Positions 5,458-6,135 of a stretch of DNA of 6,135 bases are shown piece after piece; the stretch's first letter is position 1, and each line of letters starts with the position of its first letter. Location: contig CAMDJU010000164.1 in the NCBI GenBank assembly GCA_945900695.1, forward strand, positions 1 to 6,135, read 5' to 3'. This DNA is from Bordetella parapertussis. GTDB taxonomy: Bacteria > Pseudomonadota > Gammaproteobacteria > Burkholderiales > Burkholderiaceae_C. The position numbers and the translations under genes were made by a program. Below the pieces are notes generated by a model that saw only the letters and a list, made by a program, of their open reading frames with translations, did not search any database and was not told where the DNA came from.

Positions 5458-5889
5458 CTAAGCTAGCCAGGCGCCTTGGGCCTGCTCCCAGCCGACCACG
5501 GCAATGGGCGAGCCGTCTGGCTGAATAAAGGTCAGTGGTCCTAGGAAAGTCATATAAAACTCACTGTCCTCTGGAAAAGAGGTTTGATCATGGCGTGCAC
5601 CTGAGCATTCAAAACCATAGCCGGGTGCAACCGCTGTGTCCCCGCCATGGTCTTTGCCGCCACGCACGTCCATACGCCCTTTGGTTAAAAGGTATTCGCC
5701 TGGGCCTGCATGAATATGAGGCGCAAACGACGAGCCTTTAGGGCAGTCAAAAATAGCGGTCCATGCCCCGTGTCCGGGTTGCACATGAAGCAATTTCCAG
5801 CGAATGCCGCCCGCAGAAAGTGTGGGGGGAAAGGGGATCCACTTCAGATCGGGGATGTGGACATACTCTTCAGCGATTTGGGTTTTCAT
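5458..5889 (-). CDS. Single-domain cupin, 2,4'-dihydroxyacetophenone dioxygenase-like group
   Basis: A 143-residue one-domain cupin. Motif 1 is complete: G52-x5-H58-I-H60-x4-E65-x5-G71, and motif 2 supplies H100 (APGYGFECSGARH), giving a 3-His/1-Glu metal site. The N-terminal IPFPPTLSAGGIRWKLLHV resembles the [WV]-x-P-F...KLLR opening of cupins annotated as acetylacetone-cleaving or 2,4'-dihydroxyacetophenone dioxygenase-like, which cleave beta-dicarbonyl or hydroxyketone C-C bonds using non-haem iron. That name is often loosely applied, so the metal site is sure and the substrate is not. The start at 5889 has GAGG about 8 nt upstream. It converges with the Kazal/DUF4377 gene, with 32 bp between stop codons and no visible hairpin terminator. 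Confidence 0.82.
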   Translation of the reverse strand: MKTQIAEEYVHIPDLKWIPFPPTLSAGGIRWKLLHVQPGHGAWTAIFDCPKGSSFAPHIHAGPGEYLLTKGRMDVRGGKDHGGDTAVAPGYGFECSGARHDQTSFPEDSEFYMTFLGPLTFIQPDGSPIAVVGWEQAQGAWLA

Positions 5890-6030
5890 GAACTTGCCTC
5901 AGGATTGTTTTTGCATTACTCGGTTGTCAGACATGAGGCTTGTTCATCGACATAAAAAGTCAAGCCCCAAAACCATATTGCGCCCATATGCTTGCTCGGG
6001 CAAGTCATGCAAACCCCTAAGTAAGAATCT

Positions 6031-6135
6031 CTATGCGGGTAGCGAGCTTCTCAGGATGTAGAGCCCAAGCGCCACACACGCCAACACCACAAGGGCCAAG
6101 GCGCGGGTAGGCCATGTGTCTTTCGACTCTACGTC
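6031..6135 (-). CDS. C-terminal end of a putative membrane protein (5' part outside window)
   Basis: The minus strand reads open from the right edge for 34 codons to TAG at 6033-6031. The sequence has a polar DVESKDTWPTR stretch, a hydrophobic helix ALALVVLACVALGLYIL (about 12-28 of the visible part) and a short RSSLPA tail, which suggests a final transmembrane segment. Nothing more can be said about the family. Together with the 140-bp gap to the cupin gene on the same strand, it may or may not share a transcript with it. The short length leaves some risk that this is chance coding. Confidence 0.5.
   Translation of the reverse strand, partial: DVESKDTWPTRALALVVLACVALGLYILRSSLPA

Noticed and set aside
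5710..6061. Plus-strand open frames over the small cupin gene and the right edge
   Set aside because: They are antisense to a complete cupin motif set and show no recognisable features or ribosome sites.

Overview
The window looks like chromosomal DNA of a betaproteobacterium, most likely Burkholderiales and possibly the Comamonadaceae (Limnohabitans/Rhodoferax-like). This is inferred from moderate-to-high GC, the beta-class GST tail, the style of the TetR and DUF4377 proteins, and dense operons with good Shine-Dalgarno sites. No tRNA, rRNA, CRISPR or insertion sequence is visible. Nearly all of the DNA is accounted for by ten genes, two of them cut by the window edges.

Left block (1-3305): the 3' end of a plus-strand glutathione S-transferase gene converges with a minus-strand operon and overlaps its end by 12 bp. 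In transcription order the operon is: an SDR-fold protein with a substituted active site (3305-2631), a flavin amine-oxidase-like protein (2617-1493), a ChrR-type bicupin without an anti-sigma domain (1469-783), and an unrecognised 171-aa protein (774-259). Gaps between genes are 8-23 bp and each gene has its own ribosome binding site, so they are almost certainly co-transcribed.

Middle block (3306-4969): an Hsp31-like DJ-1/PfpI protein (4120-3419) and a TetR/AcrR regulator (4869-4285), both on the minus strand. Two near-identical 18-bp imperfect palindromes, ACCTATC-N4-GGTAGGT, flank the regulator gene. One lies just downstream of a good sigma70-type promoter of the tetR gene. The other lies in the leader of the DJ-1 gene. 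This predicts that the regulator represses itself and the DJ-1 gene. A CVC motif in its ligand domain suggests it may sense electrophiles or oxidants, as NemR does. A long-stem inverted repeat sits between the DJ-1 gene and the SDR operon.

Right block (4970-6135): an exported Kazal-like plus DUF4377 protein on the plus strand, divergent from tetR; a single-domain cupin resembling the 2,4'-dihydroxyacetophenone dioxygenase group on the minus strand; and the C-terminal end of a membrane protein running off the right edge.

The common thread is redox or reactive-carbonyl chemistry: GST, flavin oxidase, SDR, cupins, a DJ-1 protein and a Cys-bearing TetR. The sequence does not show that all these genes act together. 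The best-supported new statements are the two-operator regulon and the four-gene SDR/flavoprotein/bicupin/unknown operon.
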